In this document: positions 9,668 to 18,968 of the stretch, in pieces
Numbering within the stretch: position 1 is the stretch's first letter
Layout: each line of letters begins with the position of its first letter
Origin: Rhodocyclus tenuis
GTDB lineage: Bacteria > Pseudomonadota > Gammaproteobacteria > Burkholderiales > Rhodocyclaceae
Direction: 5' to 3'
Assembly: GCF_014197755.1 (NCBI RefSeq)
Contig: NZ_JACIGE010000003.1
Coordinates: 62,001-126,000 of the forward strand
Length of the DNA stretch: 64,000 nt
The notes under the pieces: generated by a model
What the model was told of the DNA's origin: nothing
Database searches by the model: none
Seen by the model: only the letters and a program-made list of their open reading frames with translations
Program-made: the position numbers and the translations under genes

Positions 9668-10285
9668 CTAAACCACTGCACGCCCGAAAACCGTCATCAC
9701 CCGACGCGCCATTTCGTCGAGCCGGACCACCTCCTGGACGGCGCCAAGCGCCACCGCTTCGCGGGGCATGCCATAGACAACGCAGCTTGCCTCATCCTGT
9801 CCGAAGGTCTGCGCACCCGCCCGGCGCATGTGCAGCAAGCCGCGAGCGCCGTCCTTGCCCATGCCGGTAAGGATGACGCCGACCGCCTGCCCACCGACCA
9901 GCACGGCCGCCGAGTCGAACAGCACATCGACCGATGGCCGATGCCGATTGATCGGCGGCGTCTGCTGCAATTCGGTCTGCAAGGCGCCGGCGACACGGCG
10001 AAGCAGCAGGTGTGAATGCCCGGGAGCAATGTAAACCGTCCCGGCCATGATCCGCTCACCACCTTGCGCCTCGACCACCTTGGCTTTGCACAAGCCGTCG
10101 AGACGGCGCGCGAACGACCCGGTGAACGACTCGGGCATGTGCTGGACGATCAGCGTCGGCGGGCAGTCCGCGGGAAAGCCCATCAGGAAGCGCTTGATGG
10201 CTTCGGTCCCACCGGTCGAAGCGCCGACAAACAAGATGCGCCCGCTGACGTCGGCGGCCGGTGCCGACGCTGCGCTAGCCACCAC
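9668..10285 (-). CDS. cheB: CheB methylesterase catalytic domain without receiver domain
   Basis: About 205 aa covering only the CheB methylesterase domain. The catalytic triad context is present: Ser in [11 protein letters not shown] (about residue 23), His in IVQHMPESF, and Asp in LTGMGKDGA. It removes methyl groups from receptor glutamates. Standard CheB has an N-terminal receiver that blocks the active site until phosphorylated; no such domain precedes this one, because the upstream bases encode the end of cheR. The start is uncertain. GTG 10285 or 10282 overlaps the cheR stop but lacks a clear ribosome site; ATG 10339 would overlap cheR further. Confidence 0.9.
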   Translation of the reverse strand: MVASAASAPAADVSGRILFVGASTGGTEAIKRFLMGFPADCPPTLIVQHMPESFTGSFARRLDGLCKAKVVEAQGGERIMAGTVYIAPGHSHLLLRRVAGALQTELQQTPPINRHRPSVDVLFDSAAVLVGGQAVGVILTGMGKDGARGLLHMRRAGAQTFGQDEASCVVYGMPREAVALGAVQEVVRLDEMARRVMTVFGRAVV

Positions 10286-11144
10286 GTTGCACGGGCGAAT
10301 AGACAGTCTTGCCGAGCGAACGGAACAGATCGGCGGCATGCAGAAAACTCTCCGAATGCCCTGCGAACAACAGTCCGCCATCCTTGAGCAAGGGCGCGAA
10401 GCGCGACAGGATGCGGTACTGCGTCGGCTTGTCGAAGTAGATCATCACGTTACGGCAGAAGATCGCGTTCAGTGGCGGCCGTATCGGCCACGTCGCATCA
10501 AGCAGGTTGATGCGCTGGAAGGTGATCAGACGGCGCAACTCCGGACGCACACAGAAATTTCCGGCCTGACTGCCGGTGCCCGGTACAAAAAAACGCTTGA
10601 GGCGCTCGGGCGAAAGCTTGTCGACACGATCAGCCGGATAGACGCCCTTTTCGGCGGTGGCAAGCACGCTGGTATCGAGGTCGGAAGCGATGATCGAAAC
10701 CGGCGCGTCGAAATTGCCGAAAGTTTCGACGACGGTCATCGCCATGCTGTACGGCTCCTCGCCAGTCGAGGCAGCCGAGCACCAGAGGCGCAAGGGCTTG
10801 GCGCCGCCCGCTTGCCGCAGCAGATCGGCAAGCAGCGGAAAGTGATGCGGCTCGCGGAAGAACGAAGTCAGGTTGGTCGTCAGCGAATTGACGAATTTTT
10901 CCCATTCGCCGCGATCCCCTTTTTCCAGCAGTGCCAGATAGTCGGCGAAATTCTTCAGCCCGGTCGCCCGCAGACGGCGCGCCAGCCGGCTATACACCAT
11001 GTCCTGTTTGGCCGGCGACAAGGCAATGCCGGCGTGCTGATAGATGAGCTTGCGTACGCGCTCGAAATCGGCAGCGGTAAAAACGAATTCCCGCTGCCCT
11101 GCCGGCATCTGCAACCCACCCAGTCCCGGAAAGTGCTCGCTCAT
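10275..11144 (-). CDS. cheR: CheR, receptor methyltransferase
   Basis: This 289-aa SAM-dependent methyltransferase acts on chemoreceptor glutamates. An N-terminal helical domain (about 20-90) precedes the Rossmann domain with [17 protein letters not shown] (SAM site) and [13 protein letters not shown] 11144 has AGGAG six bases upstream. Its stop overlaps the start of the receiver-less cheB. The 114-bp gap to motB is wider than others in the operon, but I see no clear promoter in it. Confidence 0.96.
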   Translation of the reverse strand: MSEHFPGLGGLQMPAGQREFVFTAADFERVRKLIYQHAGIALSPAKQDMVYSRLARRLRATGLKNFADYLALLEKGDRGEWEKFVNSLTTNLTSFFREPHHFPLLADLLRQAGGAKPLRLWCSAASTGEEPYSMAMTVVETFGNFDAPVSIIASDLDTSVLATAEKGVYPADRVDKLSPERLKRFFVPGTGSQAGNFCVRPELRRLITFQRINLLDATWPIRPPLNAIFCRNVMIYFDKPTQYRILSRFAPLLKDGGLLFAGHSESFLHAADLFRSLGKTVYSPVQRGG

Positions 11145-11258
11145 GATGCTCCTGTCGACAACAAAGATCGGAGTCCCAGCGTCATTCCCTCCGTGTTCCT
11201 GACTCTCGTGGCAGCACGCAGGAAAATCGGCGCTCGTCGCCCCGACACGCAAAAGAAC

Positions 11259-12218
11259 TCAGTTGGCTTGGCCCGGCGCTGACTGACGCAGCGTTTCAAG
11301 TCCGCTGCCGCTGCTGCCGACCTCGACCGCGGTTGCCGGGCCGTCTTCCTGCAGCAGTGTATCTTCCGTACGCTTGTTGAGAACGACGATGGCGATCCGC
11401 CGATTGACCGCATTCAGCGGGTCGTTGCGATCGAAGAGCGTGGTCGAGGCCAGACCAACGACACGCAGGATCTTGAAGTCGTCTGTTCCACCGGCGATCA
11501 GTTCGCGGCGCGAGGCGTTGGCACGATTCGACGACAGCTCCCAGTTGGAAAATCCCTTGTCGCCACCGGCGTACTGTGAGGCATCGGTGTGCCCGGACAG
11601 ACTGAGCTTGTTCGGCACCTCGTTCAGGGCTTTGCCGATTTCACGCAGGATGATGCGCGTATAGGGCTTCAGCTCGGCGCTGCCCGAATCGAACATCGGA
11701 CGGTTCTTCTCGTCGACGATCTGGATCCGCAGCCCTTCGCTGGTGATATCGATGAGCAACTGATTCTTGAACTGACGCAAGGTCGGATTATTCTCGATCA
11801 GCTTCTCAATGTTGCGCTTGAGTTCGTTCAGGCGTTCGCGGTCGCGCTCTTCGAGTTCGCGGCGCAATTTCTCCGCGCTGGCGTTGCGGATGTCGGCGCT
11901 CTTCTCGCGGTTTTCGATCTCGCCTTTCTTGACCTCGCCCTCGCTGCGCGTCAGATCTTTGCCGCCGCCCTTGAGGATGCTGGTCGCACTGCCCGAGCCC
12001 TCGCCACCGGTCAGAGCAACCTTGCTCGGGTTCTTGAAGAATTGGGCAATCCCCTTGAGGTCACCGGTCGCCGTCGAACCGAGCAACCACATGAGCAGGA
12101 AGAAGGCCATCATCGCCGTCACAAAGTCGGCGTAGGCGATCTTCCACGCGCCGCCGTGGCCGCCACCGACGACCTTCTTGACGCGCTTGATGACTATCGG
12201 ACGGACGTCGTCACTCAT
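11259..12218 (-). CDS. motB: MotB, flagellar stator protein
   Basis: This 319-aa protein has one membrane segment (about 28-48) carrying the proton-binding Asp31 in YADFVTAMM, a long charged linker, and an OmpA/MotB peptidoglycan-binding domain (LSGHTDASQY, SNRANASRREL). With MotA it forms the torque-generating stator anchored to the cell wall. It begins 30 nt after the motA stop. The Asp in a YADFVTAM context fits the proton-driven class. Confidence 0.97.
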   Translation of the reverse strand: MSDDVRPIVIKRVKKVVGGGHGGAWKIAYADFVTAMMAFFLLMWLLGSTATGDLKGIAQFFKNPSKVALTGGEGSGSATSILKGGGKDLTRSEGEVKKGEIENREKSADIRNASAEKLRRELEERDRERLNELKRNIEKLIENNPTLRQFKNQLLIDITSEGLRIQIVDEKNRPMFDSGSAELKPYTRIILREIGKALNEVPNKLSLSGHTDASQYAGGDKGFSNWELSSNRANASRRELIAGGTDDFKILRVVGLASTTLFDRNDPLNAVNRRIAIVVLNKRTEDTLLQEDGPATAVEVGSSGSGLETLRQSAPGQAN

Positions 12219-12248
12219 TCAGATTTTCCGGCTTTGCGGCAGCAGTGA

Positions 12249-13106
12249 CTACTTGCCCTTGCGTGCCTTGAGTTCGTCCTCGAGCTCGCGGAAGCTGGGG
12301 CGATCGGTCGAGTAAAGAACCTTGCGGCCGAATTCGACGGCCACCTGCGGCGCGTAACCGGACATCGAGGCGAGCAGGACCACCTTGATGCACTGGTAGA
12401 TCTTCGACCCTTCCTCGGCCTTCTGCTCAAGCTGGCTGGCGATCGGGGCGAGGAAACCATAGGACACGAGAATACCGAGGAAGGTACCGACCAGCGCACC
12501 GCCGATCATCTTGCCGAGCACCGCCGGCGGCTCGCCGACCGAGCCCATGACGTTGACCACGCCCATGACGGCGACGACGATACCAAAGGCCGGCAGGCCG
12601 TCGGACATCTTGGTCATCACATGTGCCGGCACTTCGGCCTCGTGGTGGTGCGTCTCGATCTCGATGTCCATCAGATTTTCGATCTCGAGCGCATTGAGGT
12701 TGCCGCCGACCATCATGCGCAGGTAGTCGGTGATGAACTCCATCACGTGATGATCAGCCGTGATCGACGGGTACTTCGAGAAAATCGGACTTTGCTCGGC
12801 GTTCTCGACGTCGCCCTCGATCGACATCAAGCCTTCCTTGCGCACCTTGGCAAGGATTTCGAAGAGTAAGGCGAGCAGATCGACGTAGAGCGCCTTGTTG
12901 AATTTTGAGCCCTTGAACAGGCTGGGCAATGCGGCAATGGTCGCCTTGATGGCCTTCATGCCGTTACCGGCAATGAAGCCACCTATTGCCAAACCGACAA
13001 TGGCCACATACTCGAGCGGCATCCACAGCGCCAGAAGGCTGCCATGGACCGCATAGGTCCCTACCGCCGCCGCGAGGATGACGATATAACCGACAATCAA
13101 CAGCAT
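12249..13106 (-). CDS. motA: MotA, flagellar stator protein
   Basis: This 285-aa protein has four membrane segments, the large cytoplasmic loop between segments 2 and 3, and the conserved stretch GLPAFGIVVAVMGVV with the functional proline. It forms the proton channel with MotB and presses on the rotor protein FliG. ATG 13106 has GGGGGAACA directly upstream. It is the first gene of the mot-che operon. Confidence 0.97.
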   Translation of the reverse strand: MLLIVGYIVILAAAVGTYAVHGSLLALWMPLEYVAIVGLAIGGFIAGNGMKAIKATIAALPSLFKGSKFNKALYVDLLALLFEILAKVRKEGLMSIEGDVENAEQSPIFSKYPSITADHHVMEFITDYLRMMVGGNLNALEIENLMDIEIETHHHEAEVPAHVMTKMSDGLPAFGIVVAVMGVVNVMGSVGEPPAVLGKMIGGALVGTFLGILVSYGFLAPIASQLEQKAEEGSKIYQCIKVVLLASMSGYAPQVAVEFGRKVLYSTDRPSFRELEDELKARKGK

Positions 13107-13626
13107 TCTGTTCCCCCGTCATGCGGCGCCTGTTCTGCCGCGGCTGTCGCCCCGATTTACCCACCATATTGTAACGGGATGCCAGGAAACGCGGCAAAAA
13201 AAGCATGCTCAAGCGCGTCCGGCGATACTGCGACCGCCCAAGGAGCATCCTGCGGGCATGTCGCCGCGACCTCTCCGCCTCCGCAATTACGCTGCTGCCG
13301 GCGTTTTACGTATTCCGGCTAACGGGCGCCAGAGCCTCTTTCTTTAGCGCGCTGCAACCCTCGGAGACTCCCCCCTCGCGGTGTCTCGGATTAGCCATGT
13401 CGCGTTCACCCCGCACTGGCCGGGCAATTATGGGCTCTGCAGCAAGCGCCGGCAATCGTCGCCAACGCCCGTAAAATGCTGAAAACCGTTACCCGGCGAG
13501 GCGTTCGCGACATGTGCATGGCAGCCGGCGAAAGCGTCGGGGCTGGCTGTTAACGCGCCGACGGCCGGCGCGCTTTCGTATAGACTGCCTTATCAGCGAC
13601 GGAAACTCCCCGGTCATCTCGCAGCC
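13107..13626. other. 520-bp intergenic region between motA and the Nudix gene
   Basis: No convincing gene here. The motA-proximal end holds the sigma-70-like promoter listed separately. ORFs in this stretch have poor codon character and no recognisable product. The bases before the Nudix ATG show no strong ribosome site. Confidence 0.6.
13168..13197 (-). promoter_or_regulatory. Possible promoter of the motA-cheA operon
   Basis: The minus strand has TTGCCG (13197-13192) and TACAAT (13173-13168) with an 18-base spacer, about 60 bases before motA. This resembles a sigma-70 promoter; no sigma-28 or sigma-54 match was found. Confidence 0.4.
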
Positions 13627-14157
13627 ATGAAATTCTGCAACCTGTGCGGCGCGCCGCTCATTCTTCTTGTACCGCCCGGCGACAACTTTCCGCGGCACGT
13701 CTGCTCGGTCTGTGGCGAAATCCACTACCGCAACCCGAAACTGGTTGTTGGCTGCATCGCCGAGTGGAACGAACGCATCCTGCTCTGCCGGCGGGCCATC
13801 GAACCACGCCATGGCCGCTGGACACTGCCGGCGGGCTTCATGGAGAACGGCGAAACGACGCAACAGGCGGCGGTGCGGGAAACCTGCGAAGAAGCCTGCG
13901 CACGAGTCGAGATCGACGCACTCGCCTCGCTGATCAGCATTCCCGCCTTCGATCAGGTGCATCTTTTCTATCGCGGCCGCCTGGTCGACGGCGACTTTGG
14001 CGCAGGCGCCGAAAGCCTCGAAAGCGCGCTTTTCACCGAGGCCGACATCCCTTGGTCCGAGATCGCCTTTCAGAGCGTCACGCTCGCGCTGCGTGCCTAC
14101 TTCGCCGACCGTACTGCCGGCCGCTTCCTGCTGCACGAGCACGACCTGCACTGCTGA
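13627..14157 (+). CDS. Nudix hydrolase with N-terminal zinc ribbon
   Basis: This 176-aa protein opens with a four-cysteine zinc ribbon (CNLC ... CSVC, residues 4-30). A Nudix box follows around residues 70-95: GFMENGE, then RETCEEA, the metal-binding glutamates. Members of this group hydrolyse nucleoside-diphosphate derivatives such as ADP-ribose or NADH; the substrate cannot be told from sequence. It stands alone, convergent with tonB, whose stop lies 7 bases away. Confidence 0.88.
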   Translation: MKFCNLCGAPLILLVPPGDNFPRHVCSVCGEIHYRNPKLVVGCIAEWNERILLCRRAIEPRHGRWTLPAGFMENGETTQQAAVRETCEEACARVEIDALASLISIPAFDQVHLFYRGRLVDGDFGAGAESLESALFTEADIPWSEIAFQSVTLALRAYFADRTAGRFLLHEHDLHC

Positions 14158-14164
14158 CCAAGCT

Positions 14165-14992
14165 TCAGTCGCTATCGAGACTGAAGCGTACCGGCAGCAC
14201 CACACGAAAATCGCGACCGCGCAACGCCTCGGGCAGCGGCGTGGCGTGAGCGGCACGACGCAGCATCTCCAGGGTCTGCTCGTCGAGTACCGCATAGCCA
14301 CTCGAGCGTTCGAGACTGACGCGGGGTTCCGTCAGCTTGCCAGCACTGACCGATACCTCGGCAATTCCTTCCCAGCCCCGCTCGCGGGCAAGCGGTGGAT
14401 AGCGCTTGAAGCGCTTTGCCTCAATCGCCAGGGCGACCCGGTATTCGCGCAAGGCGTCAGCGCTGGCCCCGTCGCGGGCCAGCGCACCGCCAGCCGCAGC
14501 GCTCGGCGATGAATCACCGACGCTGTGCGCCGCGGCCGCCGCCGGTACCGCGACGGCGCTTACTGCCGGCGCAGCTGAATGCGCGTCAGGGACGGGCACG
14601 TGCGTCGCCGACGCGAGGGACGTCGCCAGCCGCGTCGGAGCGGCCGGCGCAGCCGGTGGCGGCGACGGCGACGGCGGTATCGGTGCCGCTTCGACGACGC
14701 GGTGGCTGGGCGCGTGCTGCTGCGCTGCCTGCGGCGCAGCCCTGTTATCCGCACCGGGGCTGACGACGAGCCTGATCTTCGCCTGTGCTAGCGCTTGCAC
14801 CGGCGGTCGCTGCCACGCCGAAGCACCGAACACGATGCCGTGCAAAATCAGCGAGGCGGAAAGTGCCAGCAACAAAGGGCGTCGTTTGTGGTCCAAGGAA
14901 CTGGCTTTGGTCTGAAATTGGTCAGCGGCATCCTGCAAACACTCTGCCGCCGGGCGAGAGCATACCGCAGCGCTGACTGTGCCCGGTGGCAT
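14165..14992 (-). CDS. TonB-family energy transducer (orphan)
   Basis: About 275 aa: one N-terminal membrane segment (LLLALSASLILHGIVFGAS), a long Ala/Pro-rich periplasmic linker, and a C-terminal TonB domain (RYPPLARERGWEGIAEVSV). TonB proteins couple the proton gradient, through ExbB/ExbD, to outer-membrane receptors; no exbBD is nearby. The start is uncertain. ATG 14992 has no ribosome site, and TTG 14938 or 14896 would put the membrane segment nearer the N-terminus, as is usual. Confidence 0.8.
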   Translation of the reverse strand: MPPGTVSAAVCSRPAAECLQDAADQFQTKASSLDHKRRPLLLALSASLILHGIVFGASAWQRPPVQALAQAKIRLVVSPGADNRAAPQAAQQHAPSHRVVEAAPIPPSPSPPPAAPAAPTRLATSLASATHVPVPDAHSAAPAVSAVAVPAAAAAHSVGDSSPSAAAGGALARDGASADALREYRVALAIEAKRFKRYPPLARERGWEGIAEVSVSAGKLTEPRVSLERSSGYAVLDEQTLEMLRRAAHATPLPEALRGRDFRVVLPVRFSLDSD

Positions 14993-15089
14993 GAATGAGG
15001 TGGCAGGCAGCGCCCCGGATCCTCGCGGATACCCAGTGCGAGCGCCACTGCCGCGATTGTCTTCAAAACTGGGACGCAAGGACATATTG

Positions 15090-15689
15090 ATGAACATGAC
15101 CGATCTTGCCAGCGCCTCCGCACAGAACCCGCTGATTCTTGCGGTTGATGTAACCGGCGCGCCGCACGGCTGGCTCTCCTGGCAATACGCGGTCCGTTGC
15201 CAGGCGAGCGACCGCGTCGACCGCAATCTTGGTAACTACGCATTCACCTTTCGCGGCGGCTGGTCGCGGGTGACCGGCGAACGCTCGCAACTCACCATCA
15301 GCAGCATTCTCGCGCTGCGCGGGCGCAACCCGCATGGCTGGGAACCCTTGCCACCCTCGCTCGACAACACTCTGCTCTTTCGGCGCGACCGGCAGATCTG
15401 CTGCTACTGCGGCGCGCACAAGAACACCGCTGCACTGACTCGCGACCACGTCAAACCGTTGTCGCGCGGCGGCCGCGATCACTGGACCAATGTCGTTACC
15501 GCCTGCAAGCCGTGCAACCAGCGCAAGGCGGCACGCACCCCCGAAGAAGCGGGAATGCTGATGCTCTACGTCCCCTGCATTCCGTCACGTTACGAAGGCA
15601 TGATCCTGCGCAACCGGCGCATCCTCGCCGACCAGATGGAGTTCCTCGTCAGCCTGCTGCCCGGCGATTCGCGCCTGATCAGCGATTGA
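15090..15689 (+). CDS. HNH endonuclease family protein
   Basis: This 199-aa protein has a zinc-binding HNH module in its C-terminal half: CCYCGAHK, the active-site segment TRDHVKPLSRGG, the Asn in HWTNVVTACKPCN, and KAARTPEEAGM. The N-terminal half is not recognised. Stand-alone HNH proteins of this type are common in betaproteobacteria; the biological role is unclear. ATG 15090 is chosen because AAGGA lies seven bases upstream; the reading from 14979 would overlap tonB. It is divergent from tonB. Confidence 0.85.
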   Translation: MNMTDLASASAQNPLILAVDVTGAPHGWLSWQYAVRCQASDRVDRNLGNYAFTFRGGWSRVTGERSQLTISSILALRGRNPHGWEPLPPSLDNTLLFRRDRQICCYCGAHKNTAALTRDHVKPLSRGGRDHWTNVVTACKPCNQRKAARTPEEAGMLMLYVPCIPSRYEGMILRNRRILADQMEFLVSLLPGDSRLISD

Positions 15690-15757
15690 AGCCGCGCGCG
15701 CATTGCGCGGCGCGAACATCTTGCCGCCATCGGGCAGTTGTCGCGACCAGGGCGTGC

Positions 15758-15898
15758 TCAGCCTGGCGGTTTGGCCGCATCCTCATCCATTTTCTTGCGA
15801 AAGAAGCGCGCGAAAAACACCGACATGCCGATGGTGAAGGCGATGACGAACAAGCTGAACAGCCCTATATCGCTGGTGAATAACAGATCCCAGGCCAT
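15758..15898 (-). CDS. DUF3149-type small membrane protein
   Basis: This 46-aa ORF begins MAWDLLFTSDIGLFSLFV, has one membrane segment (about 10-31), then FFARFFRKKMDED. This matches the short DUF3149 family, whose function is unknown. ATG 15898 lies 3 nt after the ccoH stop and is preceded by AAGGGG, so it looks like a genuine last gene of the ccoG-ccoH transcript. Single-pass micro-subunits are known for cbb3 oxidases, so a role in oxidase stability or assembly is plausible but inferred from position. Confidence 0.75.
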   Translation of the reverse strand: MAWDLLFTSDIGLFSLFVIAFTIGMSVFFARFFRKKMDEDAAKPPG

Positions 15899-15901
15899 GG
15901 C

Positions 15902-16468
15902 TCATTTCCCCTTGTAAGTGATGGGTGGCGTCGCACTGCGCGGCGGCGCCGGCAGAGACAAGGAAGATTCCGCGCTGACATTCCATTCGCCGACCAGTCG
16001 CCAGTCGTTGGTCGAGTCTTCCAGCGCAAAGCGCCAGCGCCCCGTGAGCGGAGCGCTCAGACGCGCGGCGTAGAGTCCGCTGCCGATCGCACGCAGGACG
16101 ACGCGCTGGTCGAGACCACTGCGCGTCGGATGCACGATGCGCAGGGCAAGCTCATTGGGCGGCGTGTAGGCAGGCAAACCGCGCAGAAACACGCGCAACT
16201 CGGGCTCGCTCGCCGACTGCGCGCTCTGCAGGACGATTTCTGCCCTGATCCCCAGGTCATGGGCGTGCTGATCACGCTCCACGCGCTGACTGACGGCCAG
16301 TCCCTGCTTGTAATAGTCGTCATCGACTAGGCCGTCGCTGCTACGGATTGCCAGCCAGGCGGTGATGAAGCCGGCGACGATGACAATGAAAGGTCCGGCC
16401 ATAAGAATCCACGGCCAGCGTTCGCGATACCAGGGTCTGGCCAGAGCGGCACGACAGGCTGTATTCAT
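15902..16468 (-). CDS. ccoH: CcoH/FixH, cbb3 oxidase assembly protein
   Basis: This 188-aa protein has one N-terminal membrane segment (PWILMAGPFIVIVAGFITAW), the FixH hallmark DDYYKQGL just after it, and a periplasmic beta-rich domain. FixH/CcoH is required for stable assembly of cbb3 cytochrome oxidase. Its ATG overlaps the ccoG stop (ATGA), so the two are translationally coupled. Confidence 0.95.
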   Translation of the reverse strand: MNTACRAALARPWYRERWPWILMAGPFIVIVAGFITAWLAIRSSDGLVDDDYYKQGLAVSQRVERDQHAHDLGIRAEIVLQSAQSASEPELRVFLRGLPAYTPPNELALRIVHPTRSGLDQRVVLRAIGSGLYAARLSAPLTGRWRFALEDSTNDWRLVGEWNVSAESSLSLPAPPRSATPPITYKGK

Positions 16469-17904
16469 GGCAGGTAGAAACTCGCTTTTTCACGCACGGC
16501 AATATCCTCATGGTTTTGCGCACGAACCTCGAAATGAATCGTCTGCGCTCCTTTCTTGCCCGGCGGCGCCTCGACACGAACGGTGAGCGGCAGGGTGCGC
16601 GCGGAAGCACCCGCGACTTCGACGATGCGTTCGTCGACGATATCGATGCCGTCGAGGCCATCAACACTGATCGCAAAACGATGCGCCTGTTCGTCGGTGT
16701 TCATGATCTGCAGCGTGAACACGTTCTCGATCCGGCCGTCGTCGGCCTCGCGCGACAGCGAACCGCGGTCGCGCAGCACATCGACCTTGAGCGGCGTGCG
16801 CGTCGCCAGACTCCACGCCGCACCGGCGATGATGACGGTGAGGATGACCCCGTAAAGCAAGGTGCGCGGACGCATCAGATGCGCCAGGATCTCGCGCGGC
16901 CCGTAATGCTGCGCCATCGCGTTTTCGGTCGAATAGCGGATCAACCCGCGCGGCGAACCGACCTTGTCCATCACCTCGTCGCAGACATCGATGCACTTGG
17001 CGCAGGCAATACACTCGTACTGCAGGCCATTGCGGATATCGATTCCGGTCGGACAGACCTGCACGCACAGGCTGCAGTCGATGCAGTCGCCCGTCTTCTT
17101 CGCCGCCGCTTCGACATTCTTCCGCCGCGGGCCGCGCGGCTCGCCACGCTCGGGGTCGTAGCCGATGATCAGCGTATCGGGGTCGAACATGACGCCCTGG
17201 AAGCGGGCGTAAGGGCACATGTGCTTGCACACCTGTTCGCGCAGGAAGCCGGCCTGCATATAGAGGAAACCGGCGTAGAAAAAGACCCAGAACCACTCCC
17301 ACGGACCGAGCGACAGCGTCGTCACCGAGGCGGCAAGTTCCTTGACCGGCGTGAAATAGCCAACGAAGGTAAAACTGGTCCAGAACGCCAGCAACAGCCA
17401 AACGAGGTGCTTGCTCGCGCGCAGGCGCAGCGTGCGCAAGCTCAGCGGCTGCGCGTCGAGTTTGAGGCGGGCAGCGCGATCGCCTTCGATGCGGCGCTCG
17501 ATCCACATGAAAATCTCGGTATAGACCGTTTGCGGACAGGCGTAGCCACAGAACAGCCGGCCGCCGATGGCGGTGACCAGAAACAGCGCATACGCGGAGA
17601 GCACCAGCAATACCGCCAGATAGATCACATCCTGCGGCCACAACACCATGCCGAAGATGTAGAACTTGCGCTCGACGAGATGGAACAGCACCGCCTGGCG
17701 ATCATTCCAGTCGATCCAGCACAGGCCATAGAAGAGCGCCTGCGTCAGGAAAAACATCGACCAGCGCCACTTGTTGAAGCGCCCGCTGACCTCGCGGACC
17801 TGGATCTTGCGGCGTTTTTCGTAAAGCGATCCGGTATTGACCGGAACAGCTTGGGGCTTCTGCGCCGCAGTCGCGGCAGCAGAGTTTTCGACCGGGGAAG
17901 TCAT
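16465..17904 (-). CDS. ccoG: CcoG, cbb3-associated iron-sulfur membrane protein
   Basis: This 479-aa protein has several membrane segments, CGYACPQTVYTE, two ferredoxin-like cysteine clusters (CIDCSLCVQVCPTG and CIACAKCIDVC), and a C-terminal Ig-like periplasmic domain. CcoG is linked to copper handling for the cbb3 CuB centre and is thought to reduce Cu(II) to Cu(I). A gap of about 150 bp separates it from ccoP, so it may have its own promoter, though no clear FNR site is seen there. Confidence 0.96.
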   Translation of the reverse strand: MTSPVENSAAATAAQKPQAVPVNTGSLYEKRRKIQVREVSGRFNKWRWSMFFLTQALFYGLCWIDWNDRQAVLFHLVERKFYIFGMVLWPQDVIYLAVLLVLSAYALFLVTAIGGRLFCGYACPQTVYTEIFMWIERRIEGDRAARLKLDAQPLSLRTLRLRASKHLVWLLLAFWTSFTFVGYFTPVKELAASVTTLSLGPWEWFWVFFYAGFLYMQAGFLREQVCKHMCPYARFQGVMFDPDTLIIGYDPERGEPRGPRRKNVEAAAKKTGDCIDCSLCVQVCPTGIDIRNGLQYECIACAKCIDVCDEVMDKVGSPRGLIRYSTENAMAQHYGPREILAHLMRPRTLLYGVILTVIIAGAAWSLATRTPLKVDVLRDRGSLSREADDGRIENVFTLQIMNTDEQAHRFAISVDGLDGIDIVDERIVEVAGASARTLPLTVRVEAPPGKKGAQTIHFEVRAQNHEDIAVREKASFYLP

Positions 17905-18056
17905 GGCAGGTCGGTCCGCTTTAGTGTTTCATTAAAGACTTATATTCAAGCTTGAGGCAAAGTTCGAAGTCTTTGCTTTCAGGCATTTTGCCAGCTGAAA
18001 AATTAGCTGTCCGCGGTGAGACGAATCTGGCCGCGAGCCCGCAGCCAGACAGTTCC

Positions 18057-18968
18057 TCAACGCCTTTCGGGTGTGTTGCTCAAGCTATAGACGTAAGCGG
18101 CAAGGAGATGCACCTTGCCTTCGCCGAGAAACTCCTGCCAGGCCGGCATCTGGTTGTTGCGACCCTTGGTGATCGTCTCGACGATCGTCGCCTCGGAGCC
18201 ACCATACAACCAGATCTTGTCGGTCAGGTTGGGCGCGCCGAGCATCTGGTTACCCTTCCCGTCGGGGCCGTGGCAGGCGGTGCAATCGGAAGCATTGAAT
18301 GCTTCGCGACCCTTGGCAACACGCGCCGGGTCGCCGGGCAGGCCGGACAGCGAGCGCACGTAGGTGGCGATGTTGCGGATCGTCTCCTCGCCAAGCTGCG
18401 AGTGTTCCGGCATCACGCCATAGCGACCGCCGAGGATGGTTTCCTTGATCCGTTCAGGCTCGCCGCCCCACTGCCAATCCTTGTCGGCGAGGTTGGGAAA
18501 ACCCTTGGCGCCGCGCGCGTCCGAACCGTGGCACTGCATGCAGTAGGTCAGGTACAGGCGCTTGCCCATTTCCAGCGCTTCGGCATCGGCGGCAACCGCG
18601 CGCAAATCCATCTGCTGGTACTTGTCGAACAGCGGCTTGACCTGCGCGTCGACCTTCGCCACCTCGGCCTCGTGCTGACCGGCCGAAGTCCAGCCCAACG
18701 CACCACGAAAATGACCGAGACCGGGATAAAGCGCCAGATAAACCAACGAGAAGACCACCGTCAGGTAGAACATCCACATCCACCAGCGCGGCAGCGGATT
18801 GTTGTATTCCTGTAGCGTTTCATCCCAGACGTGGCCGGTCGATTCGACCTTGTTCGACGCCGGACGGTGCAGGCTTTGCGCCCAGAGCAGCACGGCGCAA
18901 CCGATGATGCTGACCAGCACGATCACCACGACGTACCAGTGCCAGAACTCGTTTACAAAGTCGCTCAT
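18057..18968 (-). CDS. ccoP: CcoP, diheme cytochrome c subunit of cbb3 oxidase
   Basis: This 303-aa protein has two N-terminal membrane segments (about 10-30 and 60-82) and two cytochrome c domains with heme motifs CMQCH (143-147) and CTACH (229-233). It passes electrons from soluble cytochromes to CcoO/CcoN. Its ATG overlaps the ccoQ stop by 4 nt. The helical-arm motif WDETLQEYNNPLPRWW is intact. Confidence 0.97.
   Translation of the reverse strand: MSDFVNEFWHWYVVVIVLVSIIGCAVLLWAQSLHRPASNKVESTGHVWDETLQEYNNPLPRWWMWMFYLTVVFSLVYLALYPGLGHFRGALGWTSAGQHEAEVAKVDAQVKPLFDKYQQMDLRAVAADAEALEMGKRLYLTYCMQCHGSDARGAKGFPNLADKDWQWGGEPERIKETILGGRYGVMPEHSQLGEETIRNIATYVRSLSGLPGDPARVAKGREAFNASDCTACHGPDGKGNQMLGAPNLTDKIWLYGGSEATIVETITKGRNNQMPAWQEFLGEGKVHLLAAYVYSLSNTPERR

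Noticed and set aside
10047..11282. 411-aa plus-strand frame opposite cheR/cheB
   Set aside because: No domain; cheR and cheB motifs on the other strand are clear.
13160..13190. Sigma-54-like TGGCA sequence upstream of motA
   Set aside because: The -12 GC element is missing at the required distance; a sigma-70-like promoter fits better.
13489..14301. 270-aa minus-strand frame opposite the Nudix gene
   Set aside because: The Nudix box and zinc ribbon support the plus-strand gene; this frame also overlaps the end of tonB.
16510..17955. 481-aa frame opposite ccoG
   Set aside because: Pure antisense of ccoG with Arg/Asp-rich composition.
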